Assembly: GCF_001667265.1 (NCBI RefSeq) | Contig: NZ_LZHW01000013.1 | Coordinates: forward strand, 124,001-188,000 | DNA: 64,000 nucleotides | Source of the DNA: Mycobacterium sp. ACS4331 | GTDB lineage: Bacteria; Actinomycetota; Actinomycetes; Mycobacteriales; Mycobacteriaceae | Direction of reading: 5' to 3' | Shown here: one piece after another, positions 29,107-38,143 of the stretch | How the letters are laid out: each line of letters starts with the position of its first letter | Numbering within the stretch: the stretch's first letter is position 1 | Translations under genes and position numbers: made by a program | The notes under the pieces: generated by a model | Told to the model about the DNA's origin: nothing | The model's database searches: none | What the model saw: the letters and a program-made list of their open reading frames with translations, nothing else

Positions 29107-30390
29107 ATGGCAGTGACCGACGTTCCGGCGTTCGCGCACCTCACCGAATCGGAGATCGAAAGCCTCGGCGTCGAGTTCGACGCCATCCGGCAGGACATCG
29201 AGGACTCCCTCGGAGAGCGCGACGCCCGTTACATTCGCCGCACCATCGCCGCGCAGCGCGCCTTGGAGCTGGCTGGGCGACTGCTGCTGGCGGGAAGTTC
29301 GAAGCGTTCGTTCTGGTGGGCGGGCACCGCCACACTGGGCGCGGCCAAGATCATCGAGAACATGGAGATCGGCCACAACGTCATGCACGGCCAGTGGGAT
29401 TGGATGAACGATCCCGAGATCCACTCCACCACCTGGGAGTGGGACATGGGCGGCGCGTCCAAGCACTGGCGGTTCACCCACAACTTCATGCACCACAAGT
29501 ACACCAACATCCTGGGCATGGACGACGACATCGGCTACGGGCTGATCCGCGTCACGCGCGACCAGAAATGGAAGCCGTTCAACCTCGGAAACCTGGTGTA
29601 CAACACCATTCTCGCGCTCGGCTTCGAGTGGGGCGTGGGGCTGCAGCACGTCGAGCTCGGCAAGATCTTCAAGGGCCGGGACAACCGGGATGACAGCAAG
29701 GTCCGCGCCCGCGAATTCGCGGCCAAGGCCGGCGCCCAACTGGCCAAGGACTACGTCGCCTACCCGGCGCTGACGGCCCTGTCGCCGCGGGCGACCTTCA
29801 GGTCCACCCTGACGGCCAATGCGGTGGCCAACGTCATCCGCAACGTCTGGTCCAACGCGGTCATCTTCTGCGGCCACTTCCCCGACGGCGCGGAGAAGTT
29901 CACCAAGACCGACATGGTCGGCGAGTCCAAGGGGCAGTGGTACCTGCGCCAGATGCTGGGCAGCGCGAACTTCGAGGGCGGATGGCTGCTGCGCTTCATG
30001 AGCGGCAACCTGTGCCATCAGATCGAGCACCACCTCTACCCGGATCTGCCCAGCAACCGCCTGCACGAGATCTCGTTCCGCGTGCGCGAGGTGTGCGACA
30101 AGTACGACCTGCCGTACACCACGGGTTCGTTCCTGGCGCAGTACGGCAAGTCCTGGCGAACCATCGCCAAGCTGTCGCTGCCCGACAAGTACCTGCGCGA
30201 CACCGCGGACGACGCCCCGGAGACCCGCAGCGAGCGGATGTTCGCCGGACTCGGCCCGGAGTTCGCGGTCACGGACCCGGCGACCGGCCGCAAGCGCGGG
30301 CTCAAGAGTGCGATCGCCAAGGTGCGTGCGGTGCGAAACGCGCGCCGCGACAAGCGCATCGCCGAGGGACAGGCCGAACTGGCCGCCTGA
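29107..30390 (+). CDS. desA3: Membrane stearoyl-CoA 9-desaturase
   Basis: A 427-residue membrane fatty-acid desaturase that inserts the delta-9 double bond in stearoyl-CoA to form oleate. The three His clusters are present: HNVMHGQW near residue 92, HNFMHHKY near residue 122, and HQIEHHLYPDLPSNRLHEI near residue 305. Its electron donor is the reductase encoded just upstream. RBS GAAGGGATAG is followed by ATG at 29107. Same pair as Rv3230c-Rv3229c. Convergent with rsgA, only 4 nt between stops. Confidence 0.96.
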   Translation: MAVTDVPAFAHLTESEIESLGVEFDAIRQDIEDSLGERDARYIRRTIAAQRALELAGRLLLAGSSKRSFWWAGTATLGAAKIIENMEIGHNVMHGQWDWMNDPEIHSTTWEWDMGGASKHWRFTHNFMHHKYTNILGMDDDIGYGLIRVTRDQKWKPFNLGNLVYNTILALGFEWGVGLQHVELGKIFKGRDNRDDSKVRAREFAAKAGAQLAKDYVAYPALTALSPRATFRSTLTANAVANVIRNVWSNAVIFCGHFPDGAEKFTKTDMVGESKGQWYLRQMLGSANFEGGWLLRFMSGNLCHQIEHHLYPDLPSNRLHEISFRVREVCDKYDLPYTTGSFLAQYGKSWRTIAKLSLPDKYLRDTADDAPETRSERMFAGLGPEFAVTDPATGRKRGLKSAIAKVRAVRNARRDKRIAEGQAELAA

Positions 30391-30394
30391 TCGG

Positions 30395-31381
30395 TCAGAC
30401 CGCGGCTTCGCGCAGCACGGCGAGCAGATGCCGCGCTGCGGCGACCCGGCCGGCGGCCGGCCCGGTCAGCAGGTCCAGGGCGCACTCCGGATCGGCTGGC
30501 GGGCCCATGTGCCCGCATCCGCGCGGACAGTCCTCGACGGCCTCGGCCAGGTCGGAGAACGCCATCAGCACGCCGTCGGGTTCGATGTGCGCCAGGCCGA
30601 ACGAGCGGATCCCGGGCGTGTCGATCACCCACCCCCCACCGCGCAGCGGCAGCGCCACCGACTGCGTGGACGTGTGTTTGCCCTTGCCCACGCCCGACAC
30701 CTCGCCTGTGGCGCGATCCGCCTGCGGCACAAGGCGATTCACCAGAGTCGATTTCCCCACGCCGGAATGGCCGAGCAGCACGGTGAGTTTCCCGGCCAGC
30801 ACCGGCTCGACGACGTCGAGGGGGTCGTCGCGGCCCGCGGTCAGGACCTGCAGGTCCAGGTCCGCGAACTGCGCGGCGAACGGTTCGGCCGGTGCCAGAT
30901 CAGACTTGGTCAGGCACAGGATGGGAGTCAGACCGCCGGCATAGGCCGCGATCAGGGCCCGTTCGACGAAGCCGGTGCGGGGCGGCGGATCGGCGAGCGC
31001 CACCACGATCAGCAGCTGGTCGGCGTTGGCGACCACCACGCGCTCGGTCGGATCGGTGTCATCGGCGGTGCGCCGCAACACCGTTCGCCGCTCACCCCGG
31101 CGCACGATGCGGGCCAGGGTGTCGGGTCGGCCCGAGAGGTCGCCGACCACGTCGACGGCGTCGCCGACGACGATCGGCGTGCGGCCGAGTTCCCGGGCGC
31201 GCATCGCGGTGACGGGGTGTTCTGGGTCGCCGCCGAGAACGCAGCCCCAGCGCCCGCGGTCCACCGTCACGACCATCGCGGCCTGGGCGTCGGCGTGGTC
31301 GGGGCGGATCTTGGTCCGGGGGCGAGACCCCTTACCCGGACGGATGCGGACATCCGACTCGTCGTACGTGCGGCCCCCCAC
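30395..31381 (-). CDS. rsgA: Ribosome small subunit-dependent GTPase RsgA
   Basis: A 328-residue circularly permuted GTPase acting late in 30S assembly. OB-fold N-terminus, then G4 LTKSD, G1 GHSGVGKSTLVN, G2 around THTSTQ-like KGKHTSTQSVALP, and G3 DTPGIRSF in permuted order, followed by the zinc-binding CPRGCGHMGPPADPEC near residue 280. I take the GTG at 31381 as start (gives VGGRTYDESDVRIRPGKG, like Rv3228); a longer frame overlapping aroA is not supported. Five nt after the aroA stop, so aroA-rsgA are one transcription unit. Confidence 0.93.
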   Translation of the reverse strand: MGGRTYDESDVRIRPGKGSRPRTKIRPDHADAQAAMVVTVDRGRWGCVLGGDPEHPVTAMRARELGRTPIVVGDAVDVVGDLSGRPDTLARIVRRGERRTVLRRTADDTDPTERVVVANADQLLIVVALADPPPRTGFVERALIAAYAGGLTPILCLTKSDLAPAEPFAAQFADLDLQVLTAGRDDPLDVVEPVLAGKLTVLLGHSGVGKSTLVNRLVPQADRATGEVSGVGKGKHTSTQSVALPLRGGGWVIDTPGIRSFGLAHIEPDGVLMAFSDLAEAVEDCPRGCGHMGPPADPECALDLLTGPAAGRVAAARHLLAVLREAAV

Positions 31382-31386
31382 GGCGT

Positions 31387-32679
31387 TCAGTCCTGGCCCG
31401 CCAGCATGTCCGCCCACAGCTGCGGGAAGTCCGGCAGCGTCTTGGCCGTCGTGGCGATGTCCTCGACCTCGACTCCGGGAACCCGCAGGCCGATGATCGC
31501 ACCGGCGGTCGCCATCCGATGGTCGGCGTAGGAGTGCCACGTGCCGCCGTGCAGCCGCGCCGCGGTGATGGTCAGGCCGTCGGCAGTCTCCTCGCACTGC
31601 CCGCCGAGGCCGTTGATCTCGGCGGTCAGTGCCGCGAGCCGGTCGGTCTCATGCCCGCGCAGGTGCGCGATGCCCCGCAGCTGCGACACCGAGCCCGGGG
31701 TGGCCAGCGCCGCCAGGGCCGCCACGGCGGGTGCCAGTTCACCGACGTCGTGGAGGTCGACGTCGAACCCGCCGTACTCGGCGGACCCGTGCACCTCCAG
31801 GTGGGTGTCGGCCTGCGAGACCGCGGCGTTGGTCAGCGCCAGGATGTTCAGGATGGTGTCGGCGGGCTGCAGGCTGGGCGTCGGCCAGCCCGCGATGCGC
31901 ACCGTGCCCCCCGTGACCACGGCCGCCGACAGGAACGGAACGGCGTTCGACAGGTCGGGCTCGACCGCCCAGTGCCGGGCCCGCACGCGTCCCGGTTCGA
32001 CGCGCCACCGGTTGGGGGTGGAGTCGTCGACGTCGACGCCGGCCAGGCGGAGCATCTCGACGGTCATCGTCACGTGCGGCGCCGACGGCACCGAGGTGCC
32101 GGTGTGCTCGACGGTCACGCCGTCGTCGAAGGCCGCGCCGCACAGCAGCAGGCCCGAGACGAACTGGGAGGACGCCGAGGCATCGATGGCCACCGTGCCG
32201 CCCTTGACCCTGCCCGCACCGGTGACCTGGAACGGCATGGCGTCGGCGTCGATGTCGACACCGAGGGCGCGCAGTCCGGCCAGCAGCGGCGCGATGGGGC
32301 GAGAGCGGGCCTGCTCGTCGCCGTCGAACCGCACCGCCTCGTGACCGAGCGCGGCCAGCGGCGGCACGAACCGCAACACCGTTCCGGCCAGGCCGCAGTC
32401 GATCCGGGCCGCCGGTTCGGGAGCGATCCTGCCCGAGACCGTCAGTTCCGACCCGTCACCGTCGACCCGCAGACCCAGAGTGCGCAGCGCGCCGATCATC
32501 AGGTCGGTGTCACGGCTGCGCAGCGCGCCGCTGATGGTCGACGAACCCGAGCCCTGCGCGGCGGCCACCGCGGAGAGCACCAGGGTCCGGTTGGTCAGCG
32601 ACTTGGACCCCGGGATGGTGACGGTGGCGTGGATCGGGCTGCCGGCCTGCGGGGCTGCCCAATTTTCGTGGTGCGGCAC
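31387..32679 (-). CDS. aroA: 3-phosphoshikimate 1-carboxyvinyltransferase (EPSP synthase)
   Basis: A 430-residue EPSP synthase of the shikimate pathway, condensing shikimate-3-phosphate with PEP. Recognisable segments: [18 protein letters not shown] near residue 22, the [16 protein letters not shown] loop near residue 96 (the usual N/L-G-x-A-G-T-x-x-R site), [19 protein letters not shown] and [13 protein letters not shown] near the C-terminus. Leader region to the divergent SRAP gene is only 44 nt. Co-transcribed with rsgA downstream. Confidence 0.96.
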   Translation of the reverse strand: MPHHENWAAPQAGSPIHATVTIPGSKSLTNRTLVLSAVAAAQGSGSSTISGALRSRDTDLMIGALRTLGLRVDGDGSELTVSGRIAPEPAARIDCGLAGTVLRFVPPLAALGHEAVRFDGDEQARSRPIAPLLAGLRALGVDIDADAMPFQVTGAGRVKGGTVAIDASASSQFVSGLLLCGAAFDDGVTVEHTGTSVPSAPHVTMTVEMLRLAGVDVDDSTPNRWRVEPGRVRARHWAVEPDLSNAVPFLSAAVVTGGTVRIAGWPTPSLQPADTILNILALTNAAVSQADTHLEVHGSAEYGGFDVDLHDVGELAPAVAALAALATPGSVSQLRGIAHLRGHETDRLAALTAEINGLGGQCEETADGLTITAARLHGGTWHSYADHRMATAGAIIGLRVPGVEVEDIATTAKTLPDFPQLWADMLAGQD

Positions 32680-32723
32680 GGCTCCATCCTGCCCTGTCGG
32701 CGACTTCTGGAACCATGGAGGTT

Positions 32724-33476
32724 ATGTGTGGACGGTTTGCGGTGACCACCGACCCCGCGCTGCTGGCCCAGAAGATCGCGGCCCTGGACGAGACGGCGGC
32801 GGCATCGGAGGAGGGCTCTGGCGCCAATTACAACGTGGCCCCCACGACGAGGATCAGCACCGTCGTCAAACGGCACTCCGAACCCGACGACGAATCCACG
32901 CGCCGGATCCGCTCGATGCGCTGGGGGCTGGTGCCCCCGTGGACCAAGGCCGGTCCCGACGGCGGTCCCGACACCAAGGGCCCGCTGCTGATCAACGCGC
33001 GCGCCGAGAAGGTCACCGAATCGCCCGCGTTCCGCAACTCGGCCAAGAGCAGACGGTGCCTGGTGCCGATGGACGGCTGGTACGAATGGCGTGGTGAGAA
33101 GGGCAAGAAGACGCCGTTCTACCTGCACTCCGCAGATGGTGAGCCGCTGTTCATGGCCGGGCTGTGGACCACGTGGCGGCCCAAGGGCGCCCCGAAGGAC
33201 GCCGCGCCCCTGCTCAGCTGCACGATCATCACCACGGATGCGGTGGGCCCGCTGGCGGAGGTCCATGACCGCATGCCGCTGACCATCAGTGCGCCTGACT
33301 GGGATCGCTGGATGGATCCCGATGCCCCGATCGACGAGGGACTGCTGCGCGGACACGGCGACTTGGACCGGATCGCGATCCGCGAGGTGTCGACGCTGGT
33401 CAACAGTGTGCGCAACAACGGGCCGGAGTTGATCGCCGCCGTGGGCCCGCAGGCCGAGCAGACCGAACTCTTTTGA
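32724..33476 (+). CDS. SRAP/HMCES-family abasic-site processing protein
   Basis: A 250-residue SOS-response-associated peptidase (YedK/HMCES) that protects abasic sites in single-stranded DNA through a thiazolidine crosslink. The start must be the ATG at 32724, because the catalytic Cys has to be residue 2 after Met removal (MCGRFAVTTD). Other active-site elements are NYNVAPTT near residue 37, INARAEKV near residue 92 (Glu) and EVHDRMPLTI near residue 178 (His). Rv3226c equivalent. Its stop overlaps the next gene by 4 nt (TTGA). Confidence 0.94.
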   Translation: MCGRFAVTTDPALLAQKIAALDETAAASEEGSGANYNVAPTTRISTVVKRHSEPDDESTRRIRSMRWGLVPPWTKAGPDGGPDTKGPLLINARAEKVTESPAFRNSAKSRRCLVPMDGWYEWRGEKGKKTPFYLHSADGEPLFMAGLWTTWRPKGAPKDAAPLLSCTIITTDAVGPLAEVHDRMPLTISAPDWDRWMDPDAPIDEGLLRGHGDLDRIAIREVSTLVNSVRNNGPELIAAVGPQAEQTELF

Positions 33477-34987
33477 CCACGACCGCGCCCCAGCCGCTGG
33501 CCGACACCTCCGTCGTCGACGCCATCGGCGCAGACCTGCGTGCCGCGGGCTACACCACCGACGGCGTGGCGGCCCTGCTCGGCGAGCAGGCCGATGCCGC
33601 ACTGCACCGTGGGGTGTGGTGGCCCGCGCTGCGCGCCACCCGCGCCGCGTCCGCCGAACACCAGGCGCTGGCGCTGCTGGTCCGGATGTTCCTGCTGGGT
33701 TCCGAGGAGTCCGGCGAGGCGGTCCGGCGCGCGCTGCCCAGCACCGGCGTCGCGACGCTGGTGGCCCAGGGGGTGCTCGAGACCGCCGGCCCGGACACTG
33801 TGCGCGCGGCACTGGACATCCGGCCACACAGCGACGGTGCGCGCGATCTCCTCGTCGTCTCCGATCAGGACGCCGCGATGCGGCCGGGTCCGGTCCGGCG
33901 AGACCACGTGCTGGGCATCGGAGGCGCATCGATGTCGTTGGCCCGCGCGGTGATCCGCACACCCGTGGCCCGCGCCCTGGACCTCGGCACGGGCTGCGGC
34001 ATCCAGGCCCTGCATCTCGACGGCCACTGTGAGCAGATCGTCGCGACCGACACCAACGAGCGGGCGCTGGCGCTTGCCGCGGCGACCGCCCGGCTCAACG
34101 GCATGACCTGGGATCTCCGCCGCGGCAGCCTGTTCGAACCGGTGGCCGGTGAGCGGTTCGACCTGATCGTGTCCAACCCGCCGTTCGTGGTCGGCACCGG
34201 ATCCACCGACTACATCTACCGCGATTCCGGTATGGCCGGAGATGCGTTGTCCCAGAGTCTGATCGAACAGGTCGGCGAGCACCTCGCACCCGGCGGCACC
34301 GCCCAGATCATGGCGAACTGGATCGTCCGGCCCGGGTGTGACTGGCGTGAGCGGGTGCAGGGCTGGTTGGCCGGCACCGGCCTGCACGCCTGGGTCGTGC
34401 AGCGCGAACTGGCCGACCCGGTCAGCTATGTGTCGCTGTGGCTGGCCGACGCCGGTGAGACACCCGAACAGACCGCGCGACGGGGCGGTGAATGGCTGGA
34501 CTGGTTCGACGCGGAGGGCATCACCGGTGTCGGTATGGGGCTGATCTGCCTGCGCCGACCGAACGACGGCGAGGCGCCCGAGCAGATCCTGGAAGAGATC
34601 ACCGGCGCAGACGAACTGGTCACCGGCACCGAGGTGGAGGCGTTCTTCGCACGCCGCGCCTATCTGCGCGACACCGACGACGATGCGCTGCTGGCCGCGC
34701 GGCTGAGCACGGCACCGGTGTTCCTGGAACAGCAGTCCCTGCCCGGGCCGGACGGGTGGCAGCAGGTCGGTGCCGCGGTGCGCAGGCCCGGCGGTCCCGC
34801 CGCGGTGCTGGGCGTCGACGAGGTGCTGACCGCGCTGCTGGCGGGCTGTCGCGGCGAAGTCCCGCTGGGCGTCCTGATCGACCTGCTGGCCGCCCATCAC
34901 GGTGTGGACGCTGACGCGTTGGCGCAGGCCGCGCTGCCTGTGGTGTGGGAGGCCATCGGCAGGGGGATTCTGTACCAGGCGCGCTAG
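33473..34987 (+). CDS. Class I SAM methyltransferase with NPPF motif (DUF7059 N-terminus)
   Basis: A 504-residue protein: an N-terminal helical domain of about 150 residues (DUF7059 type), a central Rossmann methyltransferase domain with ALDLGTGCGIQALHL near residue 165 and VSNPPFVVG near residue 230, the signature of enzymes that methylate an amide or exocyclic amino nitrogen (PrmC/RsmC-like), and a C-terminal helical domain. TTG at 33473 is read as start because it overlaps the SRAP stop (TTGA) and homologues begin near here; confirmation would need N-terminal data. Target (protein Gln or RNA base) unknown. Confidence 0.85.
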   Translation: MTTTAPQPLADTSVVDAIGADLRAAGYTTDGVAALLGEQADAALHRGVWWPALRATRAASAEHQALALLVRMFLLGSEESGEAVRRALPSTGVATLVAQGVLETAGPDTVRAALDIRPHSDGARDLLVVSDQDAAMRPGPVRRDHVLGIGGASMSLARAVIRTPVARALDLGTGCGIQALHLDGHCEQIVATDTNERALALAAATARLNGMTWDLRRGSLFEPVAGERFDLIVSNPPFVVGTGSTDYIYRDSGMAGDALSQSLIEQVGEHLAPGGTAQIMANWIVRPGCDWRERVQGWLAGTGLHAWVVQRELADPVSYVSLWLADAGETPEQTARRGGEWLDWFDAEGITGVGMGLICLRRPNDGEAPEQILEEITGADELVTGTEVEAFFARRAYLRDTDDDALLAARLSTAPVFLEQQSLPGPDGWQQVGAAVRRPGGPAAVLGVDEVLTALLAGCRGEVPLGVLIDLLAAHHGVDADALAQAALPVVWEAIGRGILYQAR

Positions 34988-35039
34988 CGATGTCGTGCCG
35001 GTGGTGCCATGCTGTGAGGTGACTCACAGGGGGGTGGTC

Positions 35040-36566
35040 ATGACCGCGACACAGCCGAGGACCGAAACCGACATCACCGTGCGCAACCCGGCCACGGGCG
35101 AGGTGTCGGGCACCGTGCCCATCCACGACGCGCGCACCGTGGCGAACAGGGCCGACGACCTGCGCGCGGCGCAGCCCGAGTGGGAGGCCATGGGCCCTCG
35201 CGGGCGCCGCCGCTGGCTCCTGGAGTTCCAGAACTGGCTGCTCGACAACGCCGAGCACCTCACCGAGGTGCTGATCTCGGAGACCGGCAAGTCCCGCGTC
35301 GACGCCAGCCTGGAGCCGGTCGCCACCGCCGACAATGTGCACTTCTGGGCCACCCGGGCCGAGGAGTACCTGTCCGATCGACATCCCAAGGCGCACAGCC
35401 CGCTGTACCGCGTGAAGCGGTTCACCACGGTCCACCGCCCGCAGCCGTTGGTCGGCGTGATCACGCCGTGGAACTTCCCGTTGGCGATGCCCGGGATCGA
35501 CGTCGCACCGGCCCTGGCCGCCGGTTCTGCGGTGCTGCTGAAACCGTCTGAGGTGACACCACTTTCAGGGGTCGAGTTCGTGCGCGGCTGGACCGAGATC
35601 GGGGCGCCGCCCGTGCTCGACCTGGTCACCGGCTACGGCGACACCGGCGCCGCGCTGATCGACAATGTCGACTACATGCAGTTCACCGGATCGACCGCCA
35701 CCGGTCGCAAGGTCGCGGTGGCGTGCGCGCAGCGACTCATTCCGTACAGCCTGGAACTGGGCGGCAAGGATCCCGCGATCGTGCTCGCCGACGCCGACCT
35801 GGACCGCGCGGCCAACGGGATCACCTGGGGCGGGCTGTTCAACTCAGGGCAGGTCTGCGTCTCGGTGGAACGGGTCTACGTCGAGGCACCGGTGTATGAC
35901 GCGTTCCTCGAGAAACTCGCGACCAGGGTCCGCGCCGTCGGGCAGGGCACCGACCGCGACACCGGGGCCATGGCGACCGAGGCGCAACGCGACCTCGTGG
36001 CCAGGCACGTCGAGGAGGCGACCGCGACGGGCGCCAGGGTGCTCGCGGGCGGTGAGCCCACGGGGGTCGGGACGTTCTTCGCCCCCACGGTGCTGGCCGA
36101 CGTCGACCAGACCATGGCCTGCATGACCGATGAGACCTTCGGCCCGACGATCCCGGTGGTCAAGGTGGCCGACGAGAACGAGGCGATCCGCCTGGCCAAC
36201 GACTCCAGTTACGGGTTGTCGGCCACGGTGTGGACCGGCGACCCCCACCGCGGTGAACGCATCGCGCGGCGCCTGGAGGTGGGGGCGGTCAACGTCAACG
36301 ACGCCCTGGCCAACGTGTTCTGTCCGACGCTGCCGATGGGCGGCTGGAAGTCCTCCGGGGTGGGCTATCGCGCCGGTGGGCCGCACGGGATCCTGAAATA
36401 TTGTCGCCAACAGGCCATCACGGCGCCGCGGTTCCCGACACAGAAGAGCGAGCTGCTGTGGTACCCGGCGTCGAGACGCAAGTCCCGCTTCGTGCTCGCG
36501 GTGATGCGGGCGTCGTCGGCCCGCGGATGGCGTCGTTTCGGGATCAAGCCCCGCGGCGCGCGGTGA
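35040..36566 (+). CDS. NAD(P)-dependent aldehyde dehydrogenase (succinate-semialdehyde dehydrogenase-like)
   Basis: A 508-residue aldehyde dehydrogenase. Rossmann segment GVITPWNFPLAMPG near residue 140, FTGSTATGRKVA near residue 217, catalytic Glu in LELGGKDPAIV near residue 240 and nucleophile Cys in SGQVCVSVERVYV near residue 275. A basic C-terminal tail (RRKSRFVLAVMRASSARGWRRFGIK) is unusual for the family and could contact membrane. ATG at 35040 follows AGGGGGG; a longer frame into the upstream gene is not supported. Substrate is not known; it is separate from the amine cluster beyond 37 kb. Overlaps the convergent methyltransferase by 23 nt. Confidence 0.87.
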   Translation: MTATQPRTETDITVRNPATGEVSGTVPIHDARTVANRADDLRAAQPEWEAMGPRGRRRWLLEFQNWLLDNAEHLTEVLISETGKSRVDASLEPVATADNVHFWATRAEEYLSDRHPKAHSPLYRVKRFTTVHRPQPLVGVITPWNFPLAMPGIDVAPALAAGSAVLLKPSEVTPLSGVEFVRGWTEIGAPPVLDLVTGYGDTGAALIDNVDYMQFTGSTATGRKVAVACAQRLIPYSLELGGKDPAIVLADADLDRAANGITWGGLFNSGQVCVSVERVYVEAPVYDAFLEKLATRVRAVGQGTDRDTGAMATEAQRDLVARHVEEATATGARVLAGGEPTGVGTFFAPTVLADVDQTMACMTDETFGPTIPVVKVADENEAIRLANDSSYGLSATVWTGDPHRGERIARRLEVGAVNVNDALANVFCPTLPMGGWKSSGVGYRAGGPHGILKYCRQQAITAPRFPTQKSELLWYPASRRKSRFVLAVMRASSARGWRRFGIKPRGAR

Positions 36567-37314
36567 TCACCGCGTAGGGCGAGTCGAACCGCACCCCGCC
36601 GTCGGCGTCGACGTGGTCGCGCAGTGCCGCGGCGAACGCGTCGGCCAGGCTCGTGCGCTGCGCGCCGTCGGCCCGGGCGAACGCGGCCAGGTGCATGGGG
36701 GACTCGTGCTGCACGAACCGCAGCGCGGCGTCGAGGTCGTCGAAGCGCCAGGTGAAGGTTCCGGTGTCGATCGCGATGTCGTCGAATCCGGCTGCCAGTC
36801 GCCGCTCGGCCCGCTCTGGGTCACCCCACTGATCGGGAGTGAAGGGGGCGGGCGGCGCGTCGGCGAACACCGCCGCGATGGGGTCCGACAGCGGATTGCC
36901 CGGCACCCGCTGCCACGCGGAGAACGCCAGTACACCATGGGGTTTGAGGAGCCGTTCGAGCTCTCTGACCTGTCGTTCGGGTTCGACGAAGATGATGCCC
37001 ATGTTGGACACGGCGATGTCGAAGGCCGCATCGGGCAGGCCGGTGTCGGCCGCGTCGGCGGTCACCCACGTGACGTCCCGGCCACCCGGCTTCGCCACAG
37101 CCAGGTCCAGCAGTTCCGGTGTCAGATCCACGCCGGTGACCCGGGCGCCCCGTCCCGCGGCGATCAGCGCGGCGTTGCCGGTGCCGCAGGCGAGGTCCAC
37201 CACCTCGGCGCCGGACAGCGGGCGCAGCCGATCCACGGTCTCCACCAGTTGGGTGGCGATCGGCGCTATGCGTTGGGCGACGGCCTCATACCGTCCGGCT
37301 GACCAGAGGGACAC
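36544..37314 (-). CDS. SAM-dependent methyltransferase (type 11)
   Basis: A 256-residue small methyltransferase with motif I EVVDLACGTGNAALIAAGRG near residue 38, motif post-I GVDLTPELL, and motif IV FDIAVSNMGIIFVEPE near residue 100, typical of UbiE/COQ5-like enzymes. No substrate can be proposed from sequence. It lies 45 nt after the SDR gene on the same strand, so it could be the last gene of the accessory block's transcription unit, or core; its 3' end overlaps the convergent aldehyde dehydrogenase. Confidence 0.85.
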   Translation of the reverse strand: MSLWSAGRYEAVAQRIAPIATQLVETVDRLRPLSGAEVVDLACGTGNAALIAAGRGARVTGVDLTPELLDLAVAKPGGRDVTWVTADAADTGLPDAAFDIAVSNMGIIFVEPERQVRELERLLKPHGVLAFSAWQRVPGNPLSDPIAAVFADAPPAPFTPDQWGDPERAERRLAAGFDDIAIDTGTFTWRFDDLDAALRFVQHESPMHLAAFARADGAQRTSLADAFAAALRDHVDADGGVRFDSPYAVITARRGA

Positions 37315-37359
37315 GACGCCACCCTATGCCGGGATGGCCGGCACGCGCGGCGTGCGACC

Positions 37360-38127
37360 TCATACCCGCGGAATGATGATCCCGCCGTCGAGCACAAGGC
37401 TGTTGCCGGTCATGAACGACGACTGGTCGGAGGCAAGGAAGACCGCACCGGAGGCGATCTCAGCCAGCGTCCCGACCCGGCCCAGCGGTGTCAGTGCCGC
37501 CGAGGCGGCTTCCTCCTCGGCCGGGGTCCCGCTGGCCTCAAAGGCGTCCTGGGACATCCCGTCGCCGCCGATGACCCCGGGGCACAGTGCGTTGACCCGG
37601 ATCCTGCGGTCGGCGAGTTCGAGAGCCAGCGTGCGCACCATCTGGATCACCGCCGCCTTGGTCATGCAGTAGACGCCCTCACCCGGGAACACCGCGAACG
37701 AACTGACCGATCCGGTGACGATCACCGAGGCATCGTCGGCCAGCAGCGAATGCATCCGGCGGATACACAGCCAGGGTGCCCGTACGTTGACATTCATCAT
37801 CTCGTCGTACTGGTCGGGGGTGATCTCAGCCAGCGTCCCGTAAGTGATGACACCGGCGTTGAGCACCATCGCGTCCAGGTGCCCGAAGTGCTCGGTCACC
37901 GCACCGGCGATCTCGTCGATGAACGCCTCGGAGCGAAGGTCGCCCAGCACAAAGTGGGCCTCGGTCCCGGCGCCGTGCAGTTCCTCGAGCAGTGTCTTGG
38001 CGCGCTCAGGATTGCGGCCGGTCAACAGCAACCGTGCGCCTTCCGCGGCGAATCGCCGGGCCATTTCTCGGCCGATGCCGTTGGTGGCTCCGGTGATGAG
38101 TACGGTCCTGCCAGCAAGCTGTCCCAT
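37360..38127 (-). CDS. Short-chain dehydrogenase/reductase at the end of the amine cluster
   Basis: A 255-residue classical SDR: cofactor motif TGATNGIGREMARRF near residue 11 with Arg downstream (TGRNPERAK), which favours NADP(H); VLNAGVITYG; catalytic Ser in GSVSSFAVFPGEGVYCMTKAA with the YxxxK pair (Tyr and Lys near residues 150-154); and a C-terminal DGGIIIPRV. It lies 16 nt after the glutamate dehydrogenase stop, so probably co-transcribed. A hydroxy-acyl or aminoalcohol intermediate could be its substrate; this is inferred from neighbours only. Confidence 0.85.
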   Translation of the reverse strand: MGQLAGRTVLITGATNGIGREMARRFAAEGARLLLTGRNPERAKTLLEELHGAGTEAHFVLGDLRSEAFIDEIAGAVTEHFGHLDAMVLNAGVITYGTLAEITPDQYDEMMNVNVRAPWLCIRRMHSLLADDASVIVTGSVSSFAVFPGEGVYCMTKAAVIQMVRTLALELADRRIRVNALCPGVIGGDGMSQDAFEASGTPAEEEAASAALTPLGRVGTLAEIASGAVFLASDQSSFMTGNSLVLDGGIIIPRV

Positions 38128-38143
38128 GAAGTGGATCCTCTCG

